This document shows, one piece after another, positions 54,053-64,000 of a stretch of DNA of 64,000 nt. Source of the stretch: Cladosporium sp. IMV 00045 (lineage: Eukaryota > Ascomycota > Dothideomycetes > Cladosporiales > Cladosporiaceae); the NCBI GenBank assembly GCA_001931905.2, contig MSJI02000932.1, positions 4,686-68,685 on the forward strand. The letters run 5' to 3'. The position numbers and the translations under genes were made by a program. Below the pieces are notes generated by a model. That model saw only the letters and a list, made by a program, of their open reading frames with translations. It was not told the DNA's origin and made no database searches. How positions within the stretch are numbered: the first letter of the stretch is position 1; the number at the start of each line of letters is the position of its first letter.

Positions 54053-55114
54053 ATGGAAGACCACTTCATTCTGCTCGAGGAAACTCCAACCAGAAAATAT
54101 CTATCAGTCCGCAGACGATTCCTCAACCGTCTCGCCTCTCGCTTCCGCCGTGCTAAAACCCTTGCCTCTGAATCTGATGCCCACGATCAGCTTGACGATA
54201 AACCTTACTTTGAAGTCCTCACGACACACCTCCGCCGTCAGGTCATCGTCCATACTTTGAACACGGACAATGACGACAGCCATCAAGCGTTGCTGCAAGC
54301 AAAACCCGAGCAAGCCACAGCAAGCAATCCAGTAACGCCAGTGACTGGCCAAGATGATGAGTATGCATTGATTCAGAGACAGACCAGCTCTGTCTATTCC
54401 CGCGACATTGATGGAAACAGCGTTCGCTCCCACCAGTCCATCCACACCATGCCATCATCAAGGCGCACCAGCAGCTTCAGACACCGCTCATTGACTTCGT
54501 ACTCGCCAGCTTCTCACACTAACAGATTCTCTTCATCAAGCAGAGCAGAAGCTGCATCGGTCGGCAGTGCAAGCGGTCATGACAAAATTCCGGTCGGCCG
54601 GCTCTTTGATATGATCATGGCAGGACTTCGCACATCGAGCATGTTCTCCCGGTCTTCCCTTGGAGGTGAAGATGTGGCCGCGCTTGCAGAGGAGGACAGC
54701 GAACATGATACACAAGAAATCCTGATCGGCTTGCGTACTGCTCCACAGCAACATCAACGCATCATGCGAATCACCACGCTCGGCAGATTGCGTCGGAGAG
54801 TCAATAGTCTCGACTTTGACTCTGAAGACATGCTGATGGTGAAATCGGATTTGACGACGCTCGTGCTAGTGCCACAACAGGGAGATGCAGGAGGAAGTCA
54901 GACCGGGCTTCTTGTGGCCGACCACGACTTCTTCCGGGAGCGTTTGGCGAGGCCGGTTCACCGATGTTTGGCGATTTTGAGGTTGGTAGGCAGGGAAGGA
55001 AGCTATCGTGCGCTGGAGGACTGGTATAGTGAAGTCGTTGACCTGATCGGGTGGAGGGACCAGAGCGAGGCGGAGCTGGAGTGGGGTTGGCGAAAGAACC
55101 ATGGCTTCTTCTGA
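54053..55114 (+). CDS. Unknown fungal protein (353 aa)
   Basis: A single long exon encodes a soluble protein without signal peptide or membrane segment. The first 60 residues are basic (RKYLSVRRRFLNRLASRFRRAK), and the middle (about 90-180) is Ser/Thr/Arg-rich and disordered with many possible phosphorylation sites (SSRRTSSFRHRS). The C-terminal part is more ordered, with LGRLRRRVNSLDFDSEDMLMVKSD and a final Trp-rich EDWYSEVVDLIGWRD segment. The whole frame has normal coding composition. I recognise no domain; a regulatory or adaptor role is only a guess. Confidence 0.75.
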   Translation: MEDHFILLEETPTRKYLSVRRRFLNRLASRFRRAKTLASESDAHDQLDDKPYFEVLTTHLRRQVIVHTLNTDNDDSHQALLQAKPEQATASNPVTPVTGQDDEYALIQRQTSSVYSRDIDGNSVRSHQSIHTMPSSRRTSSFRHRSLTSYSPASHTNRFSSSSRAEAASVGSASGHDKIPVGRLFDMIMAGLRTSSMFSRSSLGGEDVAALAEEDSEHDTQEILIGLRTAPQQHQRIMRITTLGRLRRRVNSLDFDSEDMLMVKSDLTTLVLVPQQGDAGGSQTGLLVADHDFFRERLARPVHRCLAILRLVGREGSYRALEDWYSEVVDLIGWRDQSEAELEWGWRKNHGFF

Positions 55115-55216
55115 GTTTGAGATCGGGTTTGGAAACCGAGAGTCGTAGCGCTGCAGTAGTTCAAGCCTGATCATCAAACGCAAATATCATCTTCAATCGT
55201 GCAATATGGGGTATCA

Positions 55217-55834
55217 TCAAAGAAGTTCCTCCTCCCTCTTCTTCATAGCCTCCAATCTCCGCACCACGATCTCAACATCTCTCATACGTTCCTCCCACTC
55301 CGCCCATCTCTCTGCCATTCCTAGAACGCCGGTCTCGTACCATCGCTCCACTGCGGCAGCGCTCCGCGAGCGCAAGTCTGCCAGCTCTTTTGCTTGCTGT
55401 TCCTGTCTTGCCGCCGCCTTCGCGATCCTTGGTTCCAGTTCGCGGAGCTTCGATGAAGAGGTTGGGTCTGAAATGCTTGTCTCGTTCAGAGATTGCAGTT
55501 GACCGGATACGCGGGAGTAGAGCTGCGCATGCGACAAGACAAGGGCGGCTTGAGGTCCAAGAGATAGAACGTTGGGCTGTTCTGCTTCGGTGGTGCGATC
55601 AAAGATCTCGGGATGCTTGGATTGGATAGTAAGGACTTCCTCTGCTGCTGAAGATCTCGAGGCGATCAGCTTCATTTGGCGTTCCAGGTTCCGCAGACGG
55701 AGTGCTGCTGTGGTGTTGGATGGAGGATTTGTCGTTGATGCATCTTCAATCTCGCTGTCGCCGTTCAAAGCGTAGTTGATTCTTTGTAGGCGCGCCTCGA
55801 GCAGGTCGAGAGACGGTGTATTATCGCCAGCCAT
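55217..55834 (-). CDS. ro-10: RO-10 / dynactin p24-like nuclear distribution protein (205 aa)
   Basis: The start is the ATG giving MAGDNTPSLDLLEARLQRINYAL; the longer frame upstream is not conserved-looking. The sequence is almost wholly alpha-helical coiled coil, with an LEARLQRI helix at the N-terminus, a Pro-containing break after about residue 35, and long heptad stretches such as LRELEPRIAKAAARQEQQAK and ERMRDVEIVVRRLEAMKKRE at the C-terminus. This pattern and length fit the fungal RO-10 family, the small dynactin shoulder subunit, needed for dynein-driven nuclear positioning. Assignment is by resemblance and not by a domain search. Its stop lies 103 bp from the convergent neighbour. Confidence 0.7.
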   Translation of the reverse strand: MAGDNTPSLDLLEARLQRINYALNGDSEIEDASTTNPPSNTTAALRLRNLERQMKLIASRSSAAEEVLTIQSKHPEIFDRTTEAEQPNVLSLGPQAALVLSHAQLYSRVSGQLQSLNETSISDPTSSSKLRELEPRIAKAAARQEQQAKELADLRSRSAAAVERWYETGVLGMAERWAEWEERMRDVEIVVRRLEAMKKREEELL

Positions 55835-56344
55835 TGTTGTGAGTGGTTCTTCAATGTCAAGTGGATGTTGATACCTGAAGTAGAGATGGAAGTCAACACC
55901 ACATAATATAATAAGCTCTCGGATGGACGGCACGAGCCTCAGGCACCCCACCCCAGACAGCCAGGGCTTGATTGGGCGAGGGGCGTTTGGGTGTTGGCAT
56001 TAGGTCAGATGCGAGCGTTGATGGCTGTAGCACATGAACCCATTACCCAACTGCCCTGCTCTATCTGCGACAGGAGGCAGCATTTGATAGACTCACATCT
56101 CCCGTCATCTGCTGTCATTCCTCCGTCTTCACAACCTCACCATCACCATCATCACCACCGCATTCACATACCCACCGAGTCTGCAGGCCAGCCACGTCGC
56201 CTGACCCGACAACGACCGCGCGACAAATTCGCACGCAATCAACCGATGCCGTGGTGAAGCCTGAAAGCCTGCCACGGTCGCGAAACACGCCTCTCATCGT
56301 TCATTCCGCCATAAGTCGAGTCGCAGGATATACGCCGACACATC
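55835..56344. other. Divergent promoter, about 0.5 kb
   Basis: Between RO-10 and the amino acid transporter gene. A CAC/CAT-rich stretch near 56140 is simple sequence. Nothing else seen. Confidence 0.35.
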
Positions 56345-57993
56345 ATGGCCTCATACGCTGCGATTAATTCCGTGCCGAGCGAGCATGCGCCCTCGCGCCC
56401 CGCCTCTACTGAGCCGTCGCGGCGCACGCACAGGAAAGAGAATGGAGTCGCCGGAAACGCATCATGGCTATCTTCGGTGATCAACCTCGTCAACACGATC
56501 GTCGGAGCTGGAGTGCTGGCCATGCCACACGCCATGTCCAACATGGGCATGATGCTGGGCACCTTTGTCATCTGCTGGTCAGGTCTCACCTCTGGATTCG
56601 GACTGTACCTTCAGACTCGCTGCGCAAGATACCTGGACCGCGGCTCTGCTAGTTTCTTTGCCCTCAGCCAGATCACCTACCCTAATGCGGCTGTGATCTT
56701 CGATGCGGCCATCGCGATCAAGTGCTTCGGTGTCGGAGTCAGTTATCTCATTATTATTGGCGACCTCATGCCCGGTGTGGTTCAGGGATTTGGACATCCC
56801 GAGAGTGCGACATATCTGGTGGACAGGCATTTCTGGGTCACCGCATTTATGTGAGTTGCCAACCACGTAGCCGTGAAAGCTACGCAGCTGACCATGTTGC
56901 AGGCTCGTTGTGATACCCCTTTCATTTCTGCGCAGGCTGGACAGCCTGAAGTACACTTCTATCATCGCACTTGTTTCCATCGGATACCTCGTAATTCTCG
57001 TGGTCTATCATTTCGCCGCTAACGACACCGCTCCTTCTCGCGGTAACATCGACATCGTTCATGTCAAAGGACCTCTCGAAGTTCTCGCATCTTTCCCTGT
57101 CATTGTTTTTGCTTACACTTGCCACCAAAACGTAAGTCACCGATCAGGCAGGTCTCGGGCTACAAAATCATGCTAATGTTTACCAGATGTTTTCCATTCT
57201 TAACGAAATCAAGGATAACCGTCCTACCCGCACCACTGGCGTTGTCACCGGCTCCATCGGTACCGCGGCCAGCATGTACATTCTCGTGGCCATCACCGGC
57301 TACATCTCTTTCGGCGACAATGTCGTTGGTAACATCGTGTCTCAGTACACGCCATCAGTCGCCAGCACAATCGGCCGTGCCGCCATTGTCGTCCTAGTCA
57401 TGTTTTCATACCCTCTTCAAGTTCATCCTTGCCGCGCCAGCGTTGACGCTGTATCCAAGTGGCGTCCAACCGGCCGCAGAAACCAGGAACTCACTCCAGC
57501 TGGTGGCAGCCCGAGCAGGAGCTCTTTGCTGCCCAGCAAATTGCCTTCCCGACCAAAGCCGGAAGACATGTCTGATATTCGTTTCGCGATCATCACCACT
57601 GGCATTATCATTCTTTCATACATTACTGCCATGACTGTCAGCAGCCTGGACAAAGTTCTGGCATACGTCGGATCCACCGGCTCTACTTCAATTTCATTCA
57701 TTCTTCCTGGTCTTTTCTATTACAAGATCAGCGACCCGGATTCTCCGCATCACCAACGCCTCATGAAAGGAAACGACGACGAAGATTATGAGGGCTCTTC
57801 CGACTCCGGAGACGAGGCCAACTCGCCCGTTGAGCCGCGAAGCTCGTGGCGTGCTGCATGGAGTGCCAAGACGAGAGGCAGGCAGTGGCGCAGGGAGATG
57901 CTGCGCAAGGCAAGTCTGGTGTTGGCTGGATACGGCATGCTTGTCATGACGGTCTGTCTTGTCACGAACACTTATTTCAACGCGCGAGAGTAG
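56345..57993 (+). CDS. Vacuolar-type amino acid transporter, AAAP/SLC38 family (513 aa)
   Basis: Exons 56345-56850, 56903-57131 and 57187-57993 are phase-consistent (introns 52 and 55 nt). A hydrophilic N-terminus (1-38) precedes the family hallmark SSVINLVNTIVGAGVLAMPHAMSNMG in the first membrane segment. About eleven membrane segments follow, with PVIVFAYTCHQNMFSILNEI (typical of AVT5/6/7-like carriers). A long cytoplasmic loop between segments 8 and 9 and another after segment 10 are Ser/Pro/Asp-rich. These proteins move neutral or acidic amino acids across vacuole or plasma membranes, usually by proton coupling. Confidence 0.93.
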
Positions 57994-58363
57994 ACGAGGA
58001 GTTATGTGGGTGAGATAATCTTTTTTTCTTGTTCAACATATAGATTCAGATCATAGCCGACTTTTTTGATATCCCGTACGTAAACAGCGATGGTACGCTG
58101 CGTCTATTAAATTGTTTCCAAGCAAAACCCAGCCCTCATCTTGAACGCTTGCGCCTCGACAACAATTGCGGCATCATCCACAATCTCCACGCGCTACAGA
58201 CTCCGCAGAGGCTTGGAGTCACCCTCACTTCTCCACAGCCTCGGTCTTTGATCCACTCAATCGCCGCATATCGGCTGAATATTACCGCGAAGGTAAGAGG
58301 TAACTCGACACTCTTCACTCGTCCAATGCACCTGCACTCCCCCAAAGCCTGTATCAACCAACA
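57994..58363. other. Tandem intergenic region, about 0.37 kb
   Basis: 3' flank of the transporter and leader of the dehydratase gene; nothing else seen. Confidence 0.35.
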
Positions 58364-60310
58364 ATGTCTTGCCAACCCAAGACTCAAGATTGCAATGACT
58401 GTCCGTCGTCCAGCGACCACTGTGCCGCAGTCGGCGGCTCAGCCGACATTGAAGACTACACTATCGAGCTCGCCGCTCTCAAAGCCCGCATGAGAACTCT
58501 CGAATCCAAACTGTCAGGCAAGACCAACGAGGAAACCAAATCTCTCCGTTCATGGCAATGGCTGCGTCGTACGGACGACCCGGGCATGTCTGCCTTGTAC
58601 CTGGACCGCTACCTCAACTTCGGCCTGACTGAGGAGGAGCTGTCCTCCCACAAGCCCATCATTGGCATCGCGCAGTCTGGCTCGGATCTGGCGCCTTGCA
58701 ACCGCTATCATCTTACATTAGCGAAGCGTGTGCGCGAGGGTATCCGAACTGCTGGCGGTATTGCTATTGAGTTTCCGACGCATCCGATCCAGGAGAGCTC
58801 GAGAAGACCTACTGCGACTTTGGACCGTAACTTGAGCTATTTGGGACTGGTGGAGCTTTTACACGCCTATCCTTTCGACGGCGTGGTCTTGCTGACTGGC
58901 TGCGACAAAACGACGCCTGCATGTTTGATGGCTGCTGCGACTCTGGACATCCCTGCTATTTGCCTCAACGTTGGACCTATGCTCAACGGCTACAGCAGAA
59001 AAGACAAGATCGGATCTGGTACTGTGTTATGGAAAGCAAGAGAGATGCATGCCGCTGGTGAAATTGACGATTCAGAGCTCCTCAACATGGTCACCAGAGG
59101 TACCCCCAGTGCTGGACACTGCAATACGATGGGCACGGCTTCAACTATGAACGCTCTTGCTGAGGCGCTAGGCATGGCTCTACCTGGCAGTGCTGGCATC
59201 CCTGCCCCTTACCGCGAGCGTGCTCAGGTGGCGTACAAGACTGGCGTGCAAATTGTAGAGATGGTATATGCTGACCGCAAGCCCTCTGATATCATGACGA
59301 GGGAAGCATTCGAGAATGCCCTCGTTGCAAATACCGCAATTGGTGGCTCCACGAATGCGCCCATCCATCTGAATGCCATTGCTAAACACATTGGCGTGCC
59401 TCTGGATTTGAACGACTGGGAAAAGGTTGGCTTCCACATTCCGTTGCTGGTCAACGTGCAGCCCGCGGGCCAAATGCTTTGCGAAGAATACTACCGCGCT
59501 GGTGGCCTTCCTGCTGTAATGGCAGAGCTACTCGATCAAGGAAAACTCCACGGCACCGCTATCACCTGCAACGGCAAGACCGTCAAAGACAACGTCGAGA
59601 ACAAACACAGCTGGGACCGCGAGACGATCAAATCCTACGACCAGCCCATGATGCCAGATGCCGGCTTCCTGCACATGACAGGCAACCTTTTCGACTCCGC
59701 TATCATGAAAACGTCCGTGATCTCGAACGAATTCCACAAAGCCTTCCTTGAGAATCCGGCACACCCCAACGCCTTCGAGTCTAAAGTCGCCGTCTTCGAC
59801 GGCCCAGAAGACTACCACTCGCGCATCGAGACGGCCGACATCGACGAGCGCACCATCCTCATCATGCGCGGCACAGGTCCCATCGGCTACCCTGGCGCCG
59901 CTGAAGTCGTCAACATGACCGCGCCCGGCCACCTCCTCAAGAAGGGTCTCAAATACTCCCTCCCCTGCATCGGCGACGGCAGACAATCCGGCACCTCCGG
60001 CTCGCCCAGCATTCTCAATGCCAGCCCCGAAGCGGCGGAAAACGGCAATCTGGCCATCATTAGAGACGGAGACTTCTTACGCGTTGATCTCAATGAGCGG
60101 AAAGTGCTCCTTCTGCTTTCTGACGAGGAGATCGAGAAGCGTAGAGAGGAGTTGGTGAATAATGGTGGTTATCGTGTCAAGGAGAGTCAGACTCCTTATC
60201 AGGATATTTTCCGCAGAGAGACGGGCCCGCTTAGTGAGGGCATGGTGTGGAAGAGGGCGACGAGATTCCAGAAGATTGCGAAGAATTTTGTGCCGAGAGA
60301 TAATCATTAG
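58364..60310 (+). CDS. IlvD/Edd-family dehydratase (648 aa)
   Basis: One intronless frame encodes a complete IlvD/Edd protein. The three cysteines that ligate the iron-sulfur cluster are visible: Cys112 in APCNRYH, Cys180 in GCDKTTPAC and Cys253 in [10 protein letters not shown]. The C-terminal swivel domain has [14 protein letters not shown] and [23 protein letters not shown]. Family members dehydrate dihydroxy acids or sugar acids (gluconate, arabinonate, xylonate). This protein's GCDKTTPA loop and length suggest a sugar-acid dehydratase rather than the mitochondrial Ilv3, and no mitochondrial presequence is evident. Before the domain lie Cys3, Cys10, Cys13 and Cys20 and a short coiled coil (about 30-55), an unusual extension. 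Confidence 0.92.
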   Translation: MSCQPKTQDCNDCPSSSDHCAAVGGSADIEDYTIELAALKARMRTLESKLSGKTNEETKSLRSWQWLRRTDDPGMSALYLDRYLNFGLTEEELSSHKPIIGIAQSGSDLAPCNRYHLTLAKRVREGIRTAGGIAIEFPTHPIQESSRRPTATLDRNLSYLGLVELLHAYPFDGVVLLTGCDKTTPACLMAAATLDIPAICLNVGPMLNGYSRKDKIGSGTVLWKAREMHAAGEIDDSELLNMVTRGTPSAGHCNTMGTASTMNALAEALGMALPGSAGIPAPYRERAQVAYKTGVQIVEMVYADRKPSDIMTREAFENALVANTAIGGSTNAPIHLNAIAKHIGVPLDLNDWEKVGFHIPLLVNVQPAGQMLCEEYYRAGGLPAVMAELLDQGKLHGTAITCNGKTVKDNVENKHSWDRETIKSYDQPMMPDAGFLHMTGNLFDSAIMKTSVISNEFHKAFLENPAHPNAFESKVAVFDGPEDYHSRIETADIDERTILIMRGTGPIGYPGAAEVVNMTAPGHLLKKGLKYSLPCIGDGRQSGTSGSPSILNASPEAAENGNLAIIRDGDFLRVDLNERKVLLLLSDEEIEKRREELVNNGGYRVKESQTPYQDIFRRETGPLSEGMVWKRATRFQKIAKNFVPRDNH

Positions 60311-61138
60311 TAGTGTCAGCGTCAGTACTAGTTCTACTTCTGTGTTTTCAGTGCCACTCTTCCTCTTCCTTTGTAGGTTCAGTGAGAAGTCCGCATAATC
60401 GCCTAGTCTTCGAATGAGGAACTTTGGATCCTTCGATGCAGAGTCAACCCTGGAACTTTATATTCAACCGTTGAAGATAGATCACATTTCACACACAGCA
60501 AGGGAGAGGATTGGTAGCGGCATACTCCTACGCATACTACGGTGATCGAGTGGCGAAAAATGGTGTTTTTGTTCTTCTCTGCGGCGTTCGATGGCATGTA
60601 GCTGGTTTGGACAAACGGATGGGTTGTTCTATCAACCGTCGATGAGTATACATCTCTTTGAGAGACGCAAGGAGCAGATTACGGAGCCGCCTCTGCTTTG
60701 GGCGTATATCACGATTGCGGCCAAATTATTCTTGGATATGGAAGGTATGACTTTAGGACCTTTGGGTAGTCAGTGAAATTGAGCTGTCTACGACTGCGTT
60801 TGTTGGATGTATTGAGATTGGACCACGCATCGCCCGGTGAACAACATTCTTTGTTACGAACTCGTATTGAGCATCTCAAAAAAAAAAAAAAATTAGCAGC
60901 TTCATTATTTCGATCGCATCTCTACTCTTTGTCGTCCTCAAACAAAAACCCGCTTTGTTCCATCAACACTTTCTTTCATCCCGCCTCTGGTCTTCTTTGT
61001 CTACCCCTTTCCTATTCTTTCAACCTTCCACGATCTATAAGACCAAATCGCCCCATTGTGTTCCTGCCTCTCATTTCACCCACAAACCATTTCACACTCA
61101 CCACAACCAGCCAAACCCTCACAACACAACCCGCAAAA
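60311..61138. other. Tandem intergenic region, about 0.83 kb
   Basis: It contains a run of 14 A near 60880 and a pyrimidine-rich leader before the next start codon. No gene was recognised. Confidence 0.35.
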
Positions 61139-61531
61139 ATGCACCTCGCAAACACCCTCACCTACGCCCTGGCACTCATCGCCTCCCTGCCCATCGTGTT
61201 GGGAGAATACCGCTACGACTCTAAAATGAAAGTCCGCATGATCGGCGACATCCCAGGCATGGTCAAGCAGCCCCGCCGAGCAGCCAAGTACATGGGCCGC
61301 TGTGGCGGGCCCGACGTCAGGGAGGGAGGCTTCGCTTGCGGAAACTTCAAGTCTATCGGAACCACGATTTACAAGTGCGAGAAGGGCCGCTTGAAGAAGT
61401 TCGAGCAGTGCTATTGGGCTAATGGCACGGGCGGCCAGTGCGTTAAGAACGAGCGCAAGAAGGGCTTCAAGTACTACCCTTTCGTTGATGGGAAGAAGGT
61501 CGTTTGCGTTCAGCCGACTGACATTCATTGA
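61139..61531 (+). CDS. Small secreted cysteine-rich protein (130 aa)
   Basis: The start is the ATG giving MHLANTLTYALALIASLPIVLG, a clear signal peptide cut near residue 22; upstream sequence in the same frame is leader. The mature part of about 108 residues is basic and has six cysteines (GRCGG, FACGN, YKCEK, EQCYW, GQCVK and VVCVQ), which suggests three disulfides. The last two-thirds resembles a compact beta domain (GTTIYKCEKGRLKKFEQCYW). I recognise no family. Size, secretion and cysteine number fit fungal effector-like proteins, but an antimicrobial or wall-associated role is equally possible. Confidence 0.8.
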   Translation: MHLANTLTYALALIASLPIVLGEYRYDSKMKVRMIGDIPGMVKQPRRAAKYMGRCGGPDVREGGFACGNFKSIGTTIYKCEKGRLKKFEQCYWANGTGGQCVKNERKKGFKYYPFVDGKKVVCVQPTDIH

Positions 61532-62718
61532 GCGAGAGAGATCATCGGTCTGTGTTGAGCTGAGCTCTGCAGACATGTATCTCTGAAGCTATTGCTTGTT
61601 GCAGCATCAAAATCCTTTGTTCTTGATCTTCTGATAGACATCTTGTATTAGTAAGCGACTTTTTTTTTTCATGATTACAACTTCATCTCACCGTTTATTT
61701 TTTAGTATCACTGCCACTCGAAGCAACCCGTAGATGATGACTGTTGGTGCGCCGGGTCGCTGGTCGATTGTTTCGATACTGACGGTGTCGATTCTGATCA
61801 TTGTCACTCTGGAGGTTGAAGAGAGGTCGAGAGGTGGAAAGATTGCACAGGATGTGGTGGACTCAGCTCTTTCGTGACCTGTAAGGTCGTGCGTGTGATT
61901 GGGCATGATTTGCGATCGCTTCTGGCTATACCTGTATCAAAGCTTAATGGTTCTTGGAACGACTTTCGTCCCAATTGAAGCATCCAACGTCAAATCGCAT
62001 GACTAGAATCGCATGTTGGCTACTTCTAATGTTTACAACCCGATCTGGTGTTTCGGCGGTTCAGCCCGGGATTTCCTTTGGTTAGCCTTCGAACGGGTGT
62101 TTATTTGCAGAGGCAGTCTCAAATAGACTTACCCGGTCGCATTTGTTCGATGCCGTTGAAAATTGGTGTAATGAAGCGAAGCATCAACCTCAGACTCGGC
62201 TGGCATAACAATCGTCTGGGTCAGGAAGGCGAGTAGGTACATGGCGTTCATTGTGATGGCCACTGACAGAGCCAAGGTGATCAATAGAGCAAGTGACCTC
62301 GAAAGCTGGAAGTGAAAGAATTATCGGTTGTCAAGAATTGCTCTCTGCAGAAATACATTGGCATCTATGCTATATCGTCCAAATGGTATTTATATATATG
62401 AAACAAAAATGGGAAATTACCGCTTCGCTTTTTTCAATGAAAATCAGAAAGTCTCAACACGGCTGTCGCCGAGCGAGTGCAAATCCCCCATGTTCAGCCG
62501 TCATCACGTCGTGCCATCGTCTCTCGTACCCTTGTGGTGTCTGTTGCTTGCTTGCTTGGTCGTGAAAGAAGGCCAGTGTTGATCTACCTCTGACTATTCG
62601 GAAAGTGGCGAACGCCAGTGGCGAGCCGAATGGCATGCTGCGAAGGGGTGTAGATCAAACTGTGACCGGAGGAACTATTGTTTGTTCCAGTGTAGACAAT
62701 ATTCTTCCATCTCTTTCT
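61532..62718. other. Convergent 3' intergenic region, about 1.2 kb
   Basis: Between the secreted protein gene and the mannitol dehydrogenase gene. No gene, repeat or RNA recognised. Confidence 0.4.
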
Positions 62719-63999
62719 CTAGGCGGCAACAAACTTGGCAAGGGTCTCCTTAGCACCGACCTCGTACAGGCTGTGCAGGGCGTCGGTGAGAGTGGTCATG
62801 AAACGTTCGTCGTCGCGGAGATCGTCACCGAAGAGGTTCTTGATGTTCATGAGGACGGTAGGCTCCTTGCCGCCCTCGCGAGCCTTGGCTTGCAGGTCCT
62901 CGATGGCGGGCTCGTCCTGGGCACGGATGGTGAAGTAGGCGCCGCTCTCGTCGATACCAGTCAGGTAACGGAACCAGGCGGCGACGGCGAGGGTGAGGCG
63001 GTGCAGCTGAGCATCATCCTTGGGCACACCCTTGTCGGCGCGCATGATCTGCTCAGCAACGGAAGGCATGATGAACTGCGGGAGCTTGCCGGAGCCACCA
63101 ATGCACAGACGGGCGATTTCGTCCTTGAGAGTAGGGTTGGAGAAACGCTCCATGAGAGTCTGGCAGTACTTGTCGATGTCCACGCCAGGGATGGCGGGCA
63201 GAAGAGGCTTGACCTCCTTGTGCATCATGTCGGAGATGTACTTGTTCCATGTGGGATCGGCGAGAACTTCATCAACGTACTTGAAGCCAGCAAGGTAACC
63301 CAGGTAAGCAAGGGCAGTGTGGCTGGCGTTGAGAAGACGCAGCTTGTGCATCTCAAACTCCTCGACTTCGTGAACGCCCTTCACGACCTGCACGCCGACC
63401 TTCTCGAAAGGCGGGCGGCCATCGCAGAACTTGTCCTCGAGCACCCACTGCATGAAAGGCTCTGTGACGACGGGCCAGGCGTCCTCAAGGCCGAACTCCT
63501 TGACCAGGAGTTCCTTGTCTGCGTCCGATGTGCGGGGAGTGATACGGTCGACCATGCTGTTGGGGAAAGCGCCCTCCTTCTCAAGCCACTCGGCGATTTT
63601 GGTGTCCTTCAGGCGAGCGAAAGACAGAAGCATGGCACGAGTGATGCTGCCGTTCTTTTGCATGTTGTCGCAGGAAAGGACGGTGAAAGGCTTAAGACCA
63701 GCGGCGTGGCGGCGAGCCTGGGCCTCGTAGACATGACCAAAGAAGGTGCGAGGCGCCTCACCGCCAGCGACATCAGCCTTGATGTCGGGGTTCTCTGCCT
63801 CCAGCTCGTGGGTGTTTTCGTTGTAGAAGTAGCCGCTCTCGGTGATGGTCATGGAGACGATGTGTGTGTCGGGGTGAGCCATCTTGGCGATGACCTGCTC
63901 GCTGTTGCCGGGAGCGAAGATGTATTCGGTGATGGCGCCAATAATGTGAGCACTGCTTCCGCCAGCGCCGCGCTCAAGCAGGGTGTAGAGGTTGTTCTG
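62719..63999 (-). CDS. Mannitol 2-dehydrogenase, N-terminal part beyond the window
   Basis: The frame is open to the right edge, so about the first 70-80 residues are outside the window; 426 residues are seen. Conserved parts of long-chain polyol dehydrogenases are present: HIVSMTITESGYFYN, the substrate-pocket segment LSCDNMQKNG, DRITPRT, WVLEDKFCDGRPPFEKVGVQ and the catalytic Lys-Asn-His motif in HKLRLLNASHTALAYLG. The enzyme interconverts mannitol and fructose with NAD(P) in the cytosol, part of fungal mannitol storage and stress metabolism. Codon use is strongly biased to C/G endings, which suggests high expression. The ATG at 63882 is internal. Confidence 0.95.
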   Translation of the reverse strand, partial: QNNLYTLLERGAGGSSAHIIGAITEYIFAPGNSEQVIAKMAHPDTHIVSMTITESGYFYNENTHELEAENPDIKADVAGGEAPRTFFGHVYEAQARRHAAGLKPFTVLSCDNMQKNGSITRAMLLSFARLKDTKIAEWLEKEGAFPNSMVDRITPRTSDADKELLVKEFGLEDAWPVVTEPFMQWVLEDKFCDGRPPFEKVGVQVVKGVHEVEEFEMHKLRLLNASHTALAYLGYLAGFKYVDEVLADPTWNKYISDMMHKEVKPLLPAIPGVDIDKYCQTLMERFSNPTLKDEIARLCIGGSGKLPQFIMPSVAEQIMRADKGVPKDDAQLHRLTLAVAAWFRYLTGIDESGAYFTIRAQDEPAIEDLQAKAREGGKEPTVLMNIKNLFGDDLRDDERFMTTLTDALHSLYEVGAKETLAKFVAA

Positions 64000-64000
64000 G

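Noticed and set aside
60880..60893. Poly(A) run as the tail of a processed retrogene
   Set aside because: No coding sequence or target-site duplication adjoins it; a simple homopolymer is enough.

Overview
The window looks like chromosomal DNA of a filamentous ascomycete. The basis is short (about 47-60 nt) GT-AG introns with CTAAC or CTGAC branch sites, compact genes on both strands, a dispersed single-copy 5S rRNA gene, and families typical of Pezizomycotina (AtfA bZIP, Zn2Cys6 regulator, DUF3455 secreted protein, DUF7580, AcuF-like C2H2 protein, RO-10). Dothideomycetes is my best guess; it rests on general familiarity and I cannot confirm it without a search. Exon coordinates given per gene were assembled by hand and checked for reading phase.

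Layout. 0-10.4 kb: 3' end of a single-pass membrane protein, a small hydrophilic protein, a glutathione S-transferase, an 87-aa ORF immediately before an RpiB-type isomerase (same frame, one stop codon between), and the stress regulator AtfA with an apparent 1-nt frameshift. 12.8-25.6 kb: ISWI chromatin remodeller, CCHC zinc-knuckle protein, DUF3455 secreted protein, 5-hydroxyisourate hydrolase, a RING membrane protein followed by a 12-bp minisatellite, and a secreted epoxide hydrolase. 27.4-36.6 kb: PHO89-type phosphate transporter, flotillin, an unknown protein and a membrane-anchored fucose-lectin-like protein. 37.1-43.9 kb: a block with damaged genes (a DUF7580 gene with two in-frame TAG codons, an AcuF-like gene whose 3' end appears frameshifted, and an SSU1-type sulfite exporter with an in-frame TGA). 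44.4-51.0 kb: a small secreted protein, AnmK-type sugar kinase divergent from an ARMT1/DUF89 protein, and a Zn2Cys6 regulator. 51.6-64 kb: a sugar transporter divergent from that regulator, a 5S rRNA gene, an unknown protein, RO-10, a vacuolar-type amino acid transporter, an IlvD/Edd dehydratase, a small cysteine-rich secreted protein and the 3' part of mannitol 2-dehydrogenase.

How they may work together. The clearest local unit is the divergent Zn2Cys6 regulator / MFS sugar transporter pair. Their shared 567-bp promoter carries a perfect 14-bp palindrome of the CGG-N8-CCG type and two copies of a 10-mer containing CCCGGG. Several carbohydrate enzymes (RpiB, AnmK, IlvD-type dehydratase, mannitol dehydrogenase) lie in the window but are scattered and not an obvious cluster. 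I see no transposon, CRISPR array or secondary-metabolite cluster, and no tRNA that I could recognise by eye.
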